A stretch of DNA of 64,000 nt from Prevotella sp. (GCA_017548605.1 JAFYZT010000044.1:60522-124521), one strand, 5' to 3'; positions 1 to 11,307 are shown, counted from the first letter of the stretch. Made by a program: numbers and translations. Notes: generated by a model from the sequence alone, not told the origin.

Positions 1-1275
1 CGCGTGGCTCGCAAGCACGGGTTCCGTGCCCTGCTCCATGAGAAACCTTTCGCCGGCATCAACGGCTCGGGCAAGCACAACAACTGGAGCCTGAGCTCCG
101 ACACCGGCGTGCTGCTGCACGCCCCAGGCAAGAATGCCGAGCAGAACCTGCGCTTCGTGGTATTCATCGTCGAGACCCTGATGGGTGTGTATCGCCATAA
201 TGGTTTGTTGAAAGCCTCCATCATGAGTGCCACCAACGCCCACCGTCTGGGAGCCAACGAGGCACCGCCCGCCATCATCAGTTCATTCCTTGGCAAGCAA
301 ATCAGCGAGTTGCTCGACCATATCGAACGTGCCGACAAGGAAGACCTGTTTACCATGGCCGGTAAGCAGAAGATGGAGCTTGATTTGCCCGAGATACCAG
401 AGTTGCTCATCGACAACACTGACCGCAACCGCACCAGCCCATTCGCCTTCACCGGTAACCGTTTTGAGTTCCGTGCCGTAGGCAGTGAGGCCAACTGCGC
501 CAGTGCACTGATTGCGTTGAACACTGCCGTGGCGGAGGCACTGACCGATTTCAAGCAACGTGTGGACCAGCGGATAGCCGAGATTGCAGGCGACTCACAG
601 TTTACGGAAGGTAAACACAGCGCCACCTTCCACGCCATCATCGACGTGGTACGTGCCGACATCAAGACCTGCAAGCCCATCCATTTCGATGGCAACGGCT
701 ATAGCGAAGAATGGGTGAAAGAAGCCACCCGTCGCGGACTGGATGTGGAGACAAGCTGTCCACTCATCTTCGACCGTTACCTCGACGAAGACACCGTGCG
801 TATGTTTGAAAGCATGGGTGTGATGAACCGCAAGGAGCTGGCCGCCCGCAACGAAGTGAAATGGGAGACCTACACCAAGCGCATCCAGATAGAGGCGCGT
901 GTGATGGGCGACCTGTCGATGAACCACATCATCCCTGTGGTGACTCATTACCAAAGTCAGTTGGCAAAGAACGTACAGAATATGTACACTATTTTCGACA
1001 AGGCCGAAGCCGATGAATTGACCATCCGCAACAAAAAGATCATCAAGGAGATAGCCAAACGTGTGCATAGCATTGAGGTAGGCGTTGAAGAACTGGTCAA
1101 TGCCCGTAAGGTGGCCAACCGCATCGAATCAGTGCGCGAGAAAGCCATCGCTTATCACGACACCGTGGCTCCCAAGATTGAGGAGATACGTTACGAGATT
1201 GACAAGCTCGAACTCATCGTCAGCGATGAGTGCTGGACGCTGCCCAAATATCGCGAACTTTTGTTTATCAGGTAA
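1..1275 (+). CDS. glnN: Glutamine synthetase type III, C-terminal part (5' end outside window)
   Basis: This enzyme makes glutamine from glutamate and ammonia with ATP in the cytoplasm. The reading frame is open from the first base of the window, so the gene is cut at its 5' end. The visible 424 codons correspond to the C-terminal part of a family whose members are about 700-730 residues long. Near the start of the visible part lies the nucleotide/glutamate-binding stretch FAGINGSGKHNNWSL, which is typical of the GlnN (type III) class, followed by the family's long helical C-terminal domain. The window start is not a natural start codon. Type III synthetases are the usual or an additional form in Bacteroidota. 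Identity is secure; regulation cannot be judged because the promoter is outside the window. Confidence 0.95.
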   Translation, partial: RVARKHGFRALLHEKPFAGINGSGKHNNWSLSSDTGVLLHAPGKNAEQNLRFVVFIVETLMGVYRHNGLLKASIMSATNAHRLGANEAPPAIISSFLGKQISELLDHIERADKEDLFTMAGKQKMELDLPEIPELLIDNTDRNRTSPFAFTGNRFEFRAVGSEANCASALIALNTAVAEALTDFKQRVDQRIAEIAGDSQFTEGKHSATFHAIIDVVRADIKTCKPIHFDGNGYSEEWVKEATRRGLDVETSCPLIFDRYLDEDTVRMFESMGVMNRKELAARNEVKWETYTKRIQIEARVMGDLSMNHIIPVVTHYQSQLAKNVQNMYTIFDKAEADELTIRNKKIIKEIAKRVHSIEVGVEELVNARKVANRIESVREKAIAYHDTVAPKIEEIRYEIDKLELIVSDECWTLPKYRELLFIR

Positions 1276-1329
1276 ACACCTATCCCCTTCTGCTTCCCCA
1301 TCTTCACCTTCCATCAGCCTCCCCCATGA

Positions 1330-2172
1330 TTATTTCATTCCAGTACGGCTGCTGAAGTTGATACGGACACCTTTGTCGTCTACCATCAGGTCATTACCGC
1401 CGCTGTTACCATTGCTGACAGTTGGCTTGCGTTCACCGTTCAGTATCTCGCGGCACATGTTCTTGATATCGGTAACACGCTGAAGTGTCTCCAGATTGTC
1501 ACCACTGTAATGACCGGGAAAGAGAAAATGGATATCATTCTTCTTCATATAGTCCTCTATTCTCTCCGCAGTGTACATTACAGTTGAAAGATTGGTGAAT
1601 ACCAGCAGGTTGGTTGAGCCGAAAGCATCACCACTGAAACCATAATGCTTTTCCTTATCGAAGAAAGTAGTGCTTCCTGCTGTATGACCAGGAGTAAATA
1701 TGACCTCTATATCGCGTCCGCCTAGAGATATCACTTCGCCATCGTAAAGATACTTAATTTGCCCTTTGTAATTACGCATATTATTCGGAACGATCGGCAT
1801 GTCACCTGCATTCAGATAGACCTCAGGGAAAGGACCTACTCCACCTACATGGTCACCATGGGCATGGGTTGCCATCATAGTGACAGGCTTTGAAGTAATC
1901 TTTGCCACAATCTTGTCCAACTCAGGTATGTATGTCCCTGCATCAATCAGAAGTGCGCGCTCATTACCTTCAACAATGTAGAGGGATTCATTATAGACTC
2001 TGTGCCCGTTCCCTATCCATGTATGCTCGTCAAGCTGGCGGAACACCACTTCATCATCTTGATAAACCACTTTACCGCGAAGGTCACGACTATTAATATC
2101 TGTTCCCTGTGCCTCAACCATATATGGCATCAGGCCAAGCAGCATAGCCGCAAAAAAGTTATAGGCTTTCAT
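1330..2172 (-). CDS. Secreted metallo-beta-lactamase-fold hydrolase
   Basis: This is a 280-residue zinc hydrolase of the metallo-beta-lactamase superfamily. The metal-binding motif HAHGDH is at about residues 103-108, and further ligands are expected in TPGHTAG and FPGHYSG. The ATG at 2172 is preferred over one 23 codons upstream because it begins a clear signal peptide ending in VEAQ, and because the upstream ATG lies inside a 15-bp hairpin that ends the neighbouring gene. The protein should therefore act in the periplasm or outside the cell. The substrate cannot be read from the sequence; the superfamily includes lactamases, glyoxalase II-like and phosphodiesterase-type enzymes. It lies downstream of, and on the same strand as, the Omp28-like gene, separated by a terminator-like hairpin. 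Confidence 0.8.
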   Translation of the reverse strand: MKAYNFFAAMLLGLMPYMVEAQGTDINSRDLRGKVVYQDDEVVFRQLDEHTWIGNGHRVYNESLYIVEGNERALLIDAGTYIPELDKIVAKITSKPVTMMATHAHGDHVGGVGPFPEVYLNAGDMPIVPNNMRNYKGQIKYLYDGEVISLGGRDIEVIFTPGHTAGSTTFFDKEKHYGFSGDAFGSTNLLVFTNLSTVMYTAERIEDYMKKNDIHFLFPGHYSGDNLETLQRVTDIKNMCREILNGERKPTVSNGNSGGNDLMVDDKGVRINFSSRTGMK

Positions 2173-2211
2173 ATCTAAAAAGGTTCTGTATGTTATGATT
2201 CTCGTTCGTAA

Positions 2212-2247
2212 ATCGAGGTGGCTGGCGATTTTGCCAGCCACCTCGAT
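2212..2247 (-). terminator. 15-bp perfect hairpin after the Omp28-like gene
   Basis: A perfect 15-base inverted repeat with a 6-base loop begins 22 bases beyond the stop codon of the gene ending at 2269. It has no strong U-tract, so it may act as an mRNA 3' end stabiliser as much as an intrinsic terminator. Confidence 0.6.
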
Positions 2248-2268
2248 GATATGTCTATACTATATGTC

Positions 2269-4248
2269 TTATTCCACCACCACCTTGCGGACGGAGCCGT
2301 CGCTCATGCGGATGATGTTCAGGCCGCGGGCGGGAGCTTGCAGACGCATACCGTCAATATTGTAACGTGCCTGCTCGCTCACTTCGGTCGAAGAGACCAC
2401 ACCTTGTATGCCTGTAGCATCCTCCTGAATGGTGGCCTTCACGGCATTGGTGATATAACCCTTACTGTCGAGCACCAGTGCCACGATGAAGATGTCGCCT
2501 CTTTCTTGGGCTTCGGTCAGAGCCGGCTTCAGTTCGCTCCTGGTGGGCAATGTGAGCGTATATTCACGCTCCGCCCTCTCGCCACGTGTCATGGCACCCA
2601 ACGCTTCCACCTTGTTGTTGTAATTCACGTAGGAACTGACGAGTGCCACATCGTTGAACAAGAGACCGGCAACAGACGACTGTCCGTATTTACCGCCTTT
2701 GCAGAAATCCTCCATATCGGGGTCACCAACCTGGGCTGAGGTATATTGGCTATAATAATTCGACTGTCTCCACCTTGTGGAAGTGCCCGTCAGATTGTCG
2801 GCTACTACGACAAAAGCCACCGTGAAATTCTCATCGGCCAACGCCTCCACCTCGGCTTTCGCCGTAAGTCCCGTCTTCTCTTCGTTCCAAGTTCCCTCGA
2901 CTGTCACGTCTGCCTTGGCAGCCACATTGTCAAGCACATCTTGTATATCATCGATGATGGAATAGCCCGTGCCATATTTGGGGTCTATTTCGCCTCCCAT
3001 GCGGTTGAGGAGGCATGAAGGAGCCGACCCGCTGAAAATCCTGGCATAGTTGCTGGCTGAACCCAATGCCATGGCATCGGAAGAAGCAGAAGAGTAAAGG
3101 TGCGCAGCAACACCAATGAACAGGTCGCCAAAATGCTCACGCGCCATTTCCATACCAACGATGCCACGCGGACACCATCCGCAACCCAGTCCAGTGAACT
3201 CCTCCACTACGGCACGACGTTCCACCTGATGGTCAACGGTAAGAATGGGAGCGGTATAAGAGGGATCTTCCACCGTCTCGTTCGCCTCGCCGTTCACCTG
3301 TTTGATGGTGATGGTCACTTCGTCTTTTCCAGGAGTATCCAGACCTTGGAATGGCATTTTCACGCCCACGTTGCCCCCGAAGACATTACAGGGAACTGAC
3401 AGGTCGACATGCTGCACCTCGCCCTCCACGCCATTGGCCGTGATGGTATAGTCGATGGAAGATATGCCTTTTGCACCCTGGTTGTTGATGGTTACATTAC
3501 GACGGACGGTCTGTCCAGGAGCCGCCACCAACTCATCCACGCCGACGATGCTTGCAGCGTTGGAAGCGAAGTCACCCTCCACGAACAGCTGCATCGCCAG
3601 GTTGCCGTAACCATACTGCGACATGTCTTCCCACGTGGGAACCGAGTTCGATGTTTTTAGAAAGAGTGCCGACGGCTGCTCCTCGGCATCGTAGGTAACG
3701 ACGATGGGGTATTGTCCTGCGCTGGACGACACACTGGTCACGGTATAGGTCATACCCACATAAATCCCCTCGTCCGTGATGGTGTATGGCTCGGGCAGTG
3801 TGATGTCGGTGGGTAAGCCGTTATAATAGTCACTCTCATCACCACCATTCAAGTCGCTGGGACGGAATGACTTATTCATGACTGTCGCTGCATCGGCCGT
3901 TGCCGGCAGATTGGTAGAGAGCCAGAGGCTGATATTTTCGAGCACCGTTATGTCACGCATATAAACACGCACCTTGGTGATGGTCTTTCCAACCAAGGCG
4001 GCGTTGGTCGGCTCGATGCGGATGGCCTGATAATAGGTCTCTGCCTTCTGCACACCCAGTCCCGACCGTGCACCCACGCCGTCATAGTAACCCCACCAGA
4101 TGCCACTGTTATCAGCTTGGGCTGGAGCCTTCATGGCATGGTGTTGCCGTTGTCCGAACAATGATGGCGAACGTTGTTCTTTCACGAATTGTGCTTGTGT
4201 TGTCAGGGCCATGACAGCCATGGCCACCACAAGAAGTAGTTTTTTCAT
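2269..4248 (-). CDS. Omp28-related secreted protein with thioredoxin-like CxxC and type IX sorting tail
   Basis: This 659-residue secreted protein matches the Omp28-related family of Bacteroidota. It starts with a signal peptide (MKKLLLVVAMAVMALTTQAQ) and has beta-rich regions to about residue 335. A thioredoxin-like segment, EEFTGLGCGWCPRG, has its two cysteines near residues 356 and 359. The last about 80 residues end in GLNIIRMSDGSVRKVVVE, which resembles a type A C-terminal sorting domain of the type IX secretion system. Two adjacent ATGs (4251 and 4248) are equally possible starts; an ATG 14 codons further upstream would spoil the signal peptide. A good Bacteroidota promoter lies just upstream. 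The protein is probably exported by the PorKLMN system encoded later in this window and attached to the cell surface. Its redox role is inferred from the CxxC only. Confidence 0.85.
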   Translation of the reverse strand: MKKLLLVVAMAVMALTTQAQFVKEQRSPSLFGQRQHHAMKAPAQADNSGIWWGYYDGVGARSGLGVQKAETYYQAIRIEPTNAALVGKTITKVRVYMRDITVLENISLWLSTNLPATADAATVMNKSFRPSDLNGGDESDYYNGLPTDITLPEPYTITDEGIYVGMTYTVTSVSSSAGQYPIVVTYDAEEQPSALFLKTSNSVPTWEDMSQYGYGNLAMQLFVEGDFASNAASIVGVDELVAAPGQTVRRNVTINNQGAKGISSIDYTITANGVEGEVQHVDLSVPCNVFGGNVGVKMPFQGLDTPGKDEVTITIKQVNGEANETVEDPSYTAPILTVDHQVERRAVVEEFTGLGCGWCPRGIVGMEMAREHFGDLFIGVAAHLYSSASSDAMALGSASNYARIFSGSAPSCLLNRMGGEIDPKYGTGYSIIDDIQDVLDNVAAKADVTVEGTWNEEKTGLTAKAEVEALADENFTVAFVVVADNLTGTSTRWRQSNYYSQYTSAQVGDPDMEDFCKGGKYGQSSVAGLLFNDVALVSSYVNYNNKVEALGAMTRGERAEREYTLTLPTRSELKPALTEAQERGDIFIVALVLDSKGYITNAVKATIQEDATGIQGVVSSTEVSEQARYNIDGMRLQAPARGLNIIRMSDGSVRKVVVE

Positions 4249-4297
4249 CATAAGCGTATATACATTTTGTTTGTTGATATCTGACACTTTCAATCGG

Positions 4298-4329
4298 CAA
4301 AATTAAGACTTTTCGTCGTAATGTCCAAA
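4298..4329 (-). promoter_or_regulatory. Bacteroidota-type promoter for the Omp28-like gene
   Basis: Read on the minus strand, TTTG (4329-4326) is followed after 20 bases by TAATTTTG (4305-4298), a full match to the TTTG/TAnnTTTG consensus. It lies about 50 bases before the start codon. Confidence 0.7.
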
Positions 4330-4360
4330 AAAATATACATTTTTACTATGCCATAAAAAA

Positions 4361-4395
4361 TATATCGGCCCCGCATCAAGAGCGGAGCCGATATA
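4361..4395 (-). terminator. Intrinsic terminator after the small periplasmic protein gene
   Basis: A 14-base stem (one wobble pair) with a 7-base loop is followed on the minus strand by a run of six T residues. It lies 22 bases after the stop codon at 4417. This is the clearest classical terminator in this part of the window. Confidence 0.85.
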
Positions 4396-4416
4396 ATTAT
4401 GACGTTGTCGATGTGA

Positions 4417-4944
4417 TTACTGACGTAAACGCGGTCCACGTGGTCCACGTGGTTCGGGGCGCATGGAACGCAGTTTCTCCAGTTGTTCGGCGGTGAGCAC
4501 CTTTTCCAGTTTCTGCTGGTATTCCTCTCGTCTTGCCCTCATCTTTTCACGCTGCGGATTATCGCGACGTTCCATCTGCGGACGCTGCTGACCTTCGCCC
4601 AGTTTCACCTTTTCACCATCCAGTTTGGGAGTCGCTTGCACACCTTCTTGTGGAGCCTGCTGCAGTTCACCTTCCGGTGCGGGACGCATACGTGGACCAT
4701 CGCCACGTCGGAATTGTCCTCTACGACCGGGCATCCTGACCACATCGGCATATTCTTCGTTGAGTGCTTTCAGTTTCTCCCCCTGTTCATCACTGAGGTC
4801 AAGGAGGTTAATCATATCCATGGTTATCTGTTCCACCGAAGGGGCTTCCCTTCTACCATTATCAGCTGCACTGAGTTTGTCATCCTGTGCATAGCTAGCG
4901 GCCGTTGTAACCAACATAGCAAAAAACAATAAGAATTTTTTCAT
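4417..4944 (-). CDS. Small periplasmic Spy/CpxP-like or DUF4890-type protein
   Basis: This 175-residue exported protein has a signal peptide (MKKFLLFFAMLVTTAASYAQ). After it comes a helical segment (MDMINLLDLSDEQGEKLKALNEEY), then a Pro-, Arg- and Gln-rich middle, and a second helix (EEYQQKLEKVLTAEQLEKLRSM) with an Arg/Pro/Gly tail. The two LTAEQ/LSDEQ helices resemble the repeats of Spy/CpxP-like periplasmic chaperones and of small Bacteroidota proteins annotated DUF4890. The chaperone role is inference from this resemblance. It has its own promoter and a strong terminator, so it is probably a single-gene unit that can be controlled separately, as envelope-stress genes often are. Confidence 0.7.
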   Translation of the reverse strand: MKKFLLFFAMLVTTAASYAQDDKLSAADNGRREAPSVEQITMDMINLLDLSDEQGEKLKALNEEYADVVRMPGRRGQFRRGDGPRMRPAPEGELQQAPQEGVQATPKLDGEKVKLGEGQQRPQMERRDNPQREKMRARREEYQQKLEKVLTAEQLEKLRSMRPEPRGPRGPRLRQ

Positions 4945-5003
4945 TTTACCTTAAAATACTTAATTTGACGTTAATAGTTAATAGTTGGAAATGATTTCCG
5001 CCA

Positions 5004-5033
5004 CAAAAATACCATTTTTTCTTGAACACCAAA
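5004..5033 (-). promoter_or_regulatory. Promoter for the Spy/CpxP-like gene
   Basis: On the minus strand TTTG (5033-5030) is followed after 18 bases by TATTTTTG (5011-5004). This is near-consensus for Bacteroidota and lies about 60 bases upstream of the start codon. Confidence 0.5.
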
Positions 5034-5103
5034 AAAACTATTCAGCCAATTATATTTTTTTGTCAACAAACCAGCTTTTTTCAGTTTTTTTGAGAAAAAC
5101 AAT

Positions 5104-5111
5104 GTAACTTT
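5104..5111 (+). promoter_or_regulatory. TAnnTTTG box upstream of the pseudouridine synthase gene
   Basis: TAACTTTG matches the -7 consensus. Transcription would begin at about 5117-5119, which puts the GTG at 5115 before the transcript and favours the ATG at 5145 as the start codon. Confidence 0.6.
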
Positions 5112-5144
5112 GCGGTGCGCTTACCTACTTATTTTTGTCACCAA

Positions 5145-6797
5145 ATGCAAGATAGCTGTCTTCACCGTTTCAACGAGACTTATTTCATCGATGAGAGAAA
5201 GCTTAACTGTCCTTTCTATTACACACAGTCGGTCATCAACGACCCGATGGTGCGTGAGGCCGTGGAGCAAACGAAGAACATGATAGCCTGCCATGAAACG
5301 TGGAATAAGGAAGTGGCTCGTGGCAAGATGTTCGGCGTGTTGGTGGTGGAAGATGCAGAAGGACAGTCAGGTTTTTTGGCCGCCTATTCAGGGCAACTCG
5401 GTGGTCGTGAAGACTGGGCGGGATTTGTACCTGCCGTATTCGACTACCTGCAGCCCGACGGTTATTTCGTCATTCATGAGCGTGAAATCACATCCATCAA
5501 CCATCGGATAGAAGCCTTACTCAACAACAACACTTATTTGTCGGCAATTAATGAGTGGAAGGACAAAGAACGTCGTTTCTCGGAAGAAACAGAAGCTTTT
5601 CAAACGGAGATGCGCCAAGCCAAGCAACGGCGCGACGCCCGACGTGCTACTGCTACCGTCGAAGAGACAGCCGCGATGATACGCGAAAGTCAATGGATGA
5701 AAGCCGAGTTGCGACGGATGAAACGGCGGCACCAGACCGAGTTAGCTTCGTTGGATAGCCTTATCAAAGAGGTGGAAACAGAAATGAAACGGCTACGCAA
5801 GGAACGGAAGCAAAAGTCAGATGACCTGCAGCGGTGGCTCTTCACCCATTTCATCATGCGTAATGCCCGTGACGAAGAGCGCGACTTGTTGGAGATTTTT
5901 ATCAATACACCGCAGGGTATACCACCCTCGGGAGCCGGAGAATGTTGCGCCCCAAAACTGTTGCAATACGCTTTTCTCCACCATCTGCGCCCACTGCGCA
6001 TCACTGAGTTTTGGCAGGGAGCATCACCCAAAGGCGAACTGCGGCAGCACAATCATTTCTACACCGCATGTCGTAGCAAATGTCTGCCTATCCTCAATTT
6101 CATGTTACAGGGCTTGGAGGTGGAACCCAATCCTTTGGAAGAACCAGAGAAAAATGACTTGGAAATCGTGTATGATGATGACCACATCGTGGTGGTGAAC
6201 AAGCCTTCAGACATGCTCGCCGTGCCAGGGAAATCAGTCAGGGAATCGGTTTACAGTATTCTTCGCCATCGCTATCCACAGGCCGAAGGTCCCATGATAG
6301 TCCATCGTCTGGACATGGCCACCTCAGGACTGATGGTGGTAGCAACGGACACATGGACATACCGTGCCCTCCAACAACAGTTTGAACGGCACGAAGTAAA
6401 GAAACGTTATGTGGCACTGCTTGAACGCGACATCAGTGGACAGGTGCCCCCACGAGGAACCATTCATCTTCCCCTGCGTCCCGACATCACCGACCGTCCT
6501 CGGCAGTTGGTGGACCACGAACGTGGCAAGGAGGCCGTGACCGAGTATGAAATTGTTGGTACTGACAATGGCCACACACTCGTTGCCCTATACCCTCAAA
6601 CGGGCCGTACACACCAGCTGCGCGTCCACTGCGCCCATGCCGAAGGGCTGGGCTGTCCCATCCTTGGCGATGCGCTTTATGGTACACCCGCCGACAGGTT
6701 ATACCTGCACGCCGAACAGCTTACGTTCACGCATCCAATAACCGGAGAAAGGGTTCAATTCAAAGTCCAAGATAAGACAATTACGATAAACGAATAG
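5145..6797 (+). CDS. RluA-family RNA pseudouridine synthase with long N-terminal extension
   Basis: This cytoplasmic enzyme converts uridine to pseudouridine in RNA. The catalytic domain is in the C-terminal 200 residues: the motif HRLDMATSG places the catalytic Asp at about residue 390, and GRTHQLRVH follows. The first about 335 residues form an extension seen in Bacteroidota members. It contains a charged coiled coil (about residues 138-230) and a SGAGECCAPKLLQYAF segment conserved in that subfamily. The ATG at 5145 is chosen because a promoter box ends at 5111 and because the family start aligns with MQDSCLHRF; a GTG ten codons upstream is the alternative. The RNA target (rRNA or tRNA position) cannot be assigned from sequence. 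It is transcribed alone, divergently from the Spy-like gene. Confidence 0.88.
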   Translation: MQDSCLHRFNETYFIDERKLNCPFYYTQSVINDPMVREAVEQTKNMIACHETWNKEVARGKMFGVLVVEDAEGQSGFLAAYSGQLGGREDWAGFVPAVFDYLQPDGYFVIHEREITSINHRIEALLNNNTYLSAINEWKDKERRFSEETEAFQTEMRQAKQRRDARRATATVEETAAMIRESQWMKAELRRMKRRHQTELASLDSLIKEVETEMKRLRKERKQKSDDLQRWLFTHFIMRNARDEERDLLEIFINTPQGIPPSGAGECCAPKLLQYAFLHHLRPLRITEFWQGASPKGELRQHNHFYTACRSKCLPILNFMLQGLEVEPNPLEEPEKNDLEIVYDDDHIVVVNKPSDMLAVPGKSVRESVYSILRHRYPQAEGPMIVHRLDMATSGLMVVATDTWTYRALQQQFERHEVKKRYVALLERDISGQVPPRGTIHLPLRPDITDRPRQLVDHERGKEAVTEYEIVGTDNGHTLVALYPQTGRTHQLRVHCAHAEGLGCPILGDALYGTPADRLYLHAEQLTFTHPITGERVQFKVQDKTITINE

Positions 6798-6807
6798 CAT
6801 GAAAACG

Positions 6808-6824
6808 CCTCTCTCAAGGAGAGG
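6808..6824. repeat. Short pyrimidine/purine hairpin (dispersed family, copy 1)
   Basis: CCTCTC and GAGAGG form a small stem 11 bases after the rluA-type stop codon. It belongs to a family of C-rich/G-rich hairpins that recurs near 40.99, 42.1 and 42.2 kb. Confidence 0.5.
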
Positions 6825-6898
6825 GTGAAAGATAGGCTGCGTTTCGGAACCGAAGGTCACTGTTCGCGTAGCGAGGGAAAGTAAAATCTCAAATAAAA

Positions 6899-6930
6899 TT
6901 TGGTTTTTCGCTCAACTTGCACTATCTTTG
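6899..6930 (+). promoter_or_regulatory. Promoter for the YARHG lipoprotein gene
   Basis: TTTG (6899-6902), a 20-base spacer and TATCTTTG (6923-6930) match the Bacteroidota consensus exactly. The start codon follows at 6959. Confidence 0.75.
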
Positions 6931-6958
6931 CATAAGACAATTGAACAAATCATTGACC

Positions 6959-7909
6959 ATGAAAGCGAAATTATTCTTTTTAGGACTGTTATCCATGACC
7001 CTTTGTCTCTTCTCTTGCGATAAGAAGGGAAATGTCGACGGTGGAAAACCCGTTGAAGTAATAGAATCTTTGAGTAACGATATCTCCTCTTCAGCCGACA
7101 ACTGGACGAAGGAAGATTGGGATGCCGCCGCCGAGCGACTGAAGTCGGCCATCGCCGGACTACCCGCCAAGATGGCCGACGATGAACTGATTATCGTCAA
7201 CTCCGCCATTCCCCGAATGAAGGTGTACGCCGAACGTCACAAGAACATGGCTGCCACATTCCTGGTGGCACTGAGCAAATACAAGAGCGCAGGTCAGGAT
7301 GGAGATGTCGAGGCCACGGACCAGGACAACACTTCACCTGAGGCCACAGGTATGGGCGGTACAGACGAGGAGATGGCACCAGCCAGTAATCCGTCAAGCA
7401 TCTACGACAGAGCTCCTGCCGGCCTGCTTCTTGGTAACGTCATCCAGGAGGGAGGCTATACCAACGTACGTCAACAACCAAGTTCCAATTCACCTATCGT
7501 GACGAAGATACGCGACGGCAGTCCCATCTATTACACCAATTACAATGGCAGCTGGTGTGTCGTTTACGACAATGGCGGTAATATGCTCGGCTATATGCAC
7601 TCCAGTAAGGTGGTGGGATTAGACGAAGGCACCCCGGACGAAGGAGGTGATGTGGTCTACGGAACACAGTACGACTGGCTGTCGACACGCTATGCCACGG
7701 CCAGCGACCTCGCCGGATACGACTTGGGACAGTTGCGCGTGCTGCGCAACTCCATCTACGCCCGTCACGGACGTATGTTCCGCGACACCAACCTGCGCAG
7801 CTACTTCAATTCGCAACCGTGGTATAACGGGTACCGTCAGGAGATTCCCGCCAGCGAGCTGAACCAGTACGAGCAATACAACATTCAGTTTATACAGAGT
7901 AGGGAGTAG
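6959..7909 (+). CDS. Lipoprotein with SH3-like and YARHG domains
   Basis: This is a 316-residue envelope lipoprotein of unknown function. The signal peptide ends in a lipobox (LFSCDK), so the mature protein is anchored at that cysteine. A helical, charged region follows. Then comes a bacterial SH3-like domain (GGYTNVRQQPSSNSPIV to GYMHSSKV, about residues 165-220), often used to bind peptidoglycan or peptides. At the C-terminus is a YARHG domain (LRVLRNSIYARHGRMF and SYFNSQPWYNGY). The ATG at 6959 is chosen over one 14 codons upstream because it begins the signal peptide and sits 28 bases after the promoter box. A related YARHG segment occurs in the DUF3160 protein at 28303. Confidence 0.85.
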   Translation: MKAKLFFLGLLSMTLCLFSCDKKGNVDGGKPVEVIESLSNDISSSADNWTKEDWDAAAERLKSAIAGLPAKMADDELIIVNSAIPRMKVYAERHKNMAATFLVALSKYKSAGQDGDVEATDQDNTSPEATGMGGTDEEMAPASNPSSIYDRAPAGLLLGNVIQEGGYTNVRQQPSSNSPIVTKIRDGSPIYYTNYNGSWCVVYDNGGNMLGYMHSSKVVGLDEGTPDEGGDVVYGTQYDWLSTRYATASDLAGYDLGQLRVLRNSIYARHGRMFRDTNLRSYFNSQPWYNGYRQEIPASELNQYEQYNIQFIQSRE

Positions 7910-7930
7910 AAAATGGAGAGTAAGATGTAA

Positions 7931-7952
7931 GGGGCAAGGAGCAAGGGGCAAG
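7931..7952. repeat. GGGGCAAGGAGCAA word repeat, copy 1
   Basis: A 22-base stretch beginning ggggcaaggagcaaggggca lies just after the lipoprotein stop codon. It is identical to 11241-11262. Confidence 0.8.
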
Positions 7953-8064
7953 AGAATACCCCCCCAGAGTTTTTTACTAACACATAATACAACTACCCTC
8001 AACCCATCTACAAGTCTCTTAATATTTTAATCTTTTAATTTTTTAATTTTTCTAATCTTCATAT

Positions 8065-9063
8065 ATGCCTATCAAGATTGCCTTTTTCGACACGAAGAGT
8101 TACGACCGTGAGTCGTTCGAGAAGTTGAACAAGGATTTCGGTTTCGACATCCATTACTATAAAGAGCGTCTGACCATGAACACCATAGCACTGACCAAGG
8201 GGAAGGATGTGGTGTGCATCTTCGTCAATGCCGAGTGCGACCATCGCGTTATTGACGAACTGGTGGCCAACGGTGTGAAACTCATCGCCCTGCGCTGTGC
8301 CGGCTTTAACAATGTCGACCTGCAGGCTGCCAAGGGACGCATACGCGTAGTGCGCGTTCCTGCTTATTCGCCCCATGCCGTGGCAGAATATGCCATGACG
8401 CTGATGCTCGCACTCAACCGTAAGGTGTACCGCTCTGTGTATCGCACACGCGAAGGAAACTTCAAACTCAACGGGCTGTTGGGCTTTGATATGTACGGCA
8501 AGACCATCGGACTGATTGGCATGGGCCGTATCGCCAAAGAACTCATAAAGATTTGTCGTGGCTTCGGCATGAACGTGGTAGCCTACGACCTCTATCCTGA
8601 CCGTGCCTTTGCCGAAGAGTATCAGGTGAGGATTGTCACCCTCGACGAACTGTACGAGGAGAGCGACATCATCTCGCTGCATTGTCCACTGACCGAAGAG
8701 ACCAAGTTCATCATCAACAACGAGAGCATCACAAAGATGAAGTTCGGTGTCATCCTCATCAACACCGGCCGTGGTAAGCTCATCAAGACTGAAGACCTGA
8801 TTAATGGACTCCGCACACATCAGGTGGGTGGTGCCGCCCTCGATGTGTACGAAGAAGAACAGGACTATTTCTACGAGGACCGCTCCGACAAGATGATTGA
8901 CGACGATAAACTGGCGCTGCTCTTGATGATGCCCAATGTCATCGTCACCTCGCACCAGGCCTTCTTCACCCGCGAGGCATTATACAATATCGGCCTCACC
9001 ACCCTACAGAACATCAAAGATTTCTGCGATGGCAAGGAACTGGCCAACGAAGTAAAAGCGTAA
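8065..9063 (+). CDS. ldhA: D-lactate dehydrogenase (D-2-hydroxyacid dehydrogenase family)
   Basis: This NAD-dependent cytoplasmic enzyme reduces pyruvate to D-lactate, a fermentation end step. The nucleotide-binding motif GLIGMGRIA is at about residues 149-157. The catalytic triad is visible as Arg in NTGRG (about 236), Glu in DVYEEE (about 264) and His in TSHQAF (about 297). Length (332 residues) is normal for the D-LDH subfamily, and the segment DYFYEDRSD is typical of Bacteroidota and E. coli LdhA. The substrate assignment rests on subfamily resemblance; other 2-hydroxyacids are possible. It ends in a hairpin shared with the convergent pyridoxal kinase gene. Confidence 0.9.
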   Translation: MPIKIAFFDTKSYDRESFEKLNKDFGFDIHYYKERLTMNTIALTKGKDVVCIFVNAECDHRVIDELVANGVKLIALRCAGFNNVDLQAAKGRIRVVRVPAYSPHAVAEYAMTLMLALNRKVYRSVYRTREGNFKLNGLLGFDMYGKTIGLIGMGRIAKELIKICRGFGMNVVAYDLYPDRAFAEEYQVRIVTLDELYEESDIISLHCPLTEETKFIINNESITKMKFGVILINTGRGKLIKTEDLINGLRTHQVGGAALDVYEEEQDYFYEDRSDKMIDDDKLALLLMMPNVIVTSHQAFFTREALYNIGLTTLQNIKDFCDGKELANEVKA

Positions 9064-9079
9064 AAGAGCGGTGAGCTAA

Positions 9080-9120
9080 AAAACAACGAGCGGCGAAGAA
9101 TCTTCGTCGCTCGTTGTTTT
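9080..9120. terminator. Bidirectional terminator between ldhA and pdxY
   Basis: A 20-bp inverted repeat with one mismatch has A-rich and T-rich outer ends on both sides, so it can end transcription of both convergent genes. Confidence 0.85.
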
Positions 9121-9123
9121 TCA

Positions 9124-11240
<2,117 letters not shown>

Positions 11241-11262
11241 GGGGCAAGGAGCAAGGGGCAAG
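11241..11262. repeat. GGGGCAAGGAGCAA word repeat, copy 2
   Basis: Identical 22-base copy of 7931-7952, placed directly after the esterase stop codon. Confidence 0.8.
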
Positions 11263-11307
11263 GTGCAAGAAATTAGTCCCAACATTCCATATACAACATT
11301 CAAAATC

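Noticed and set aside
595-1068. 157-codon minus-strand frame opposite glnN
   Set aside because: His- and Val-rich antisense shadow of the glutamine synthetase gene.
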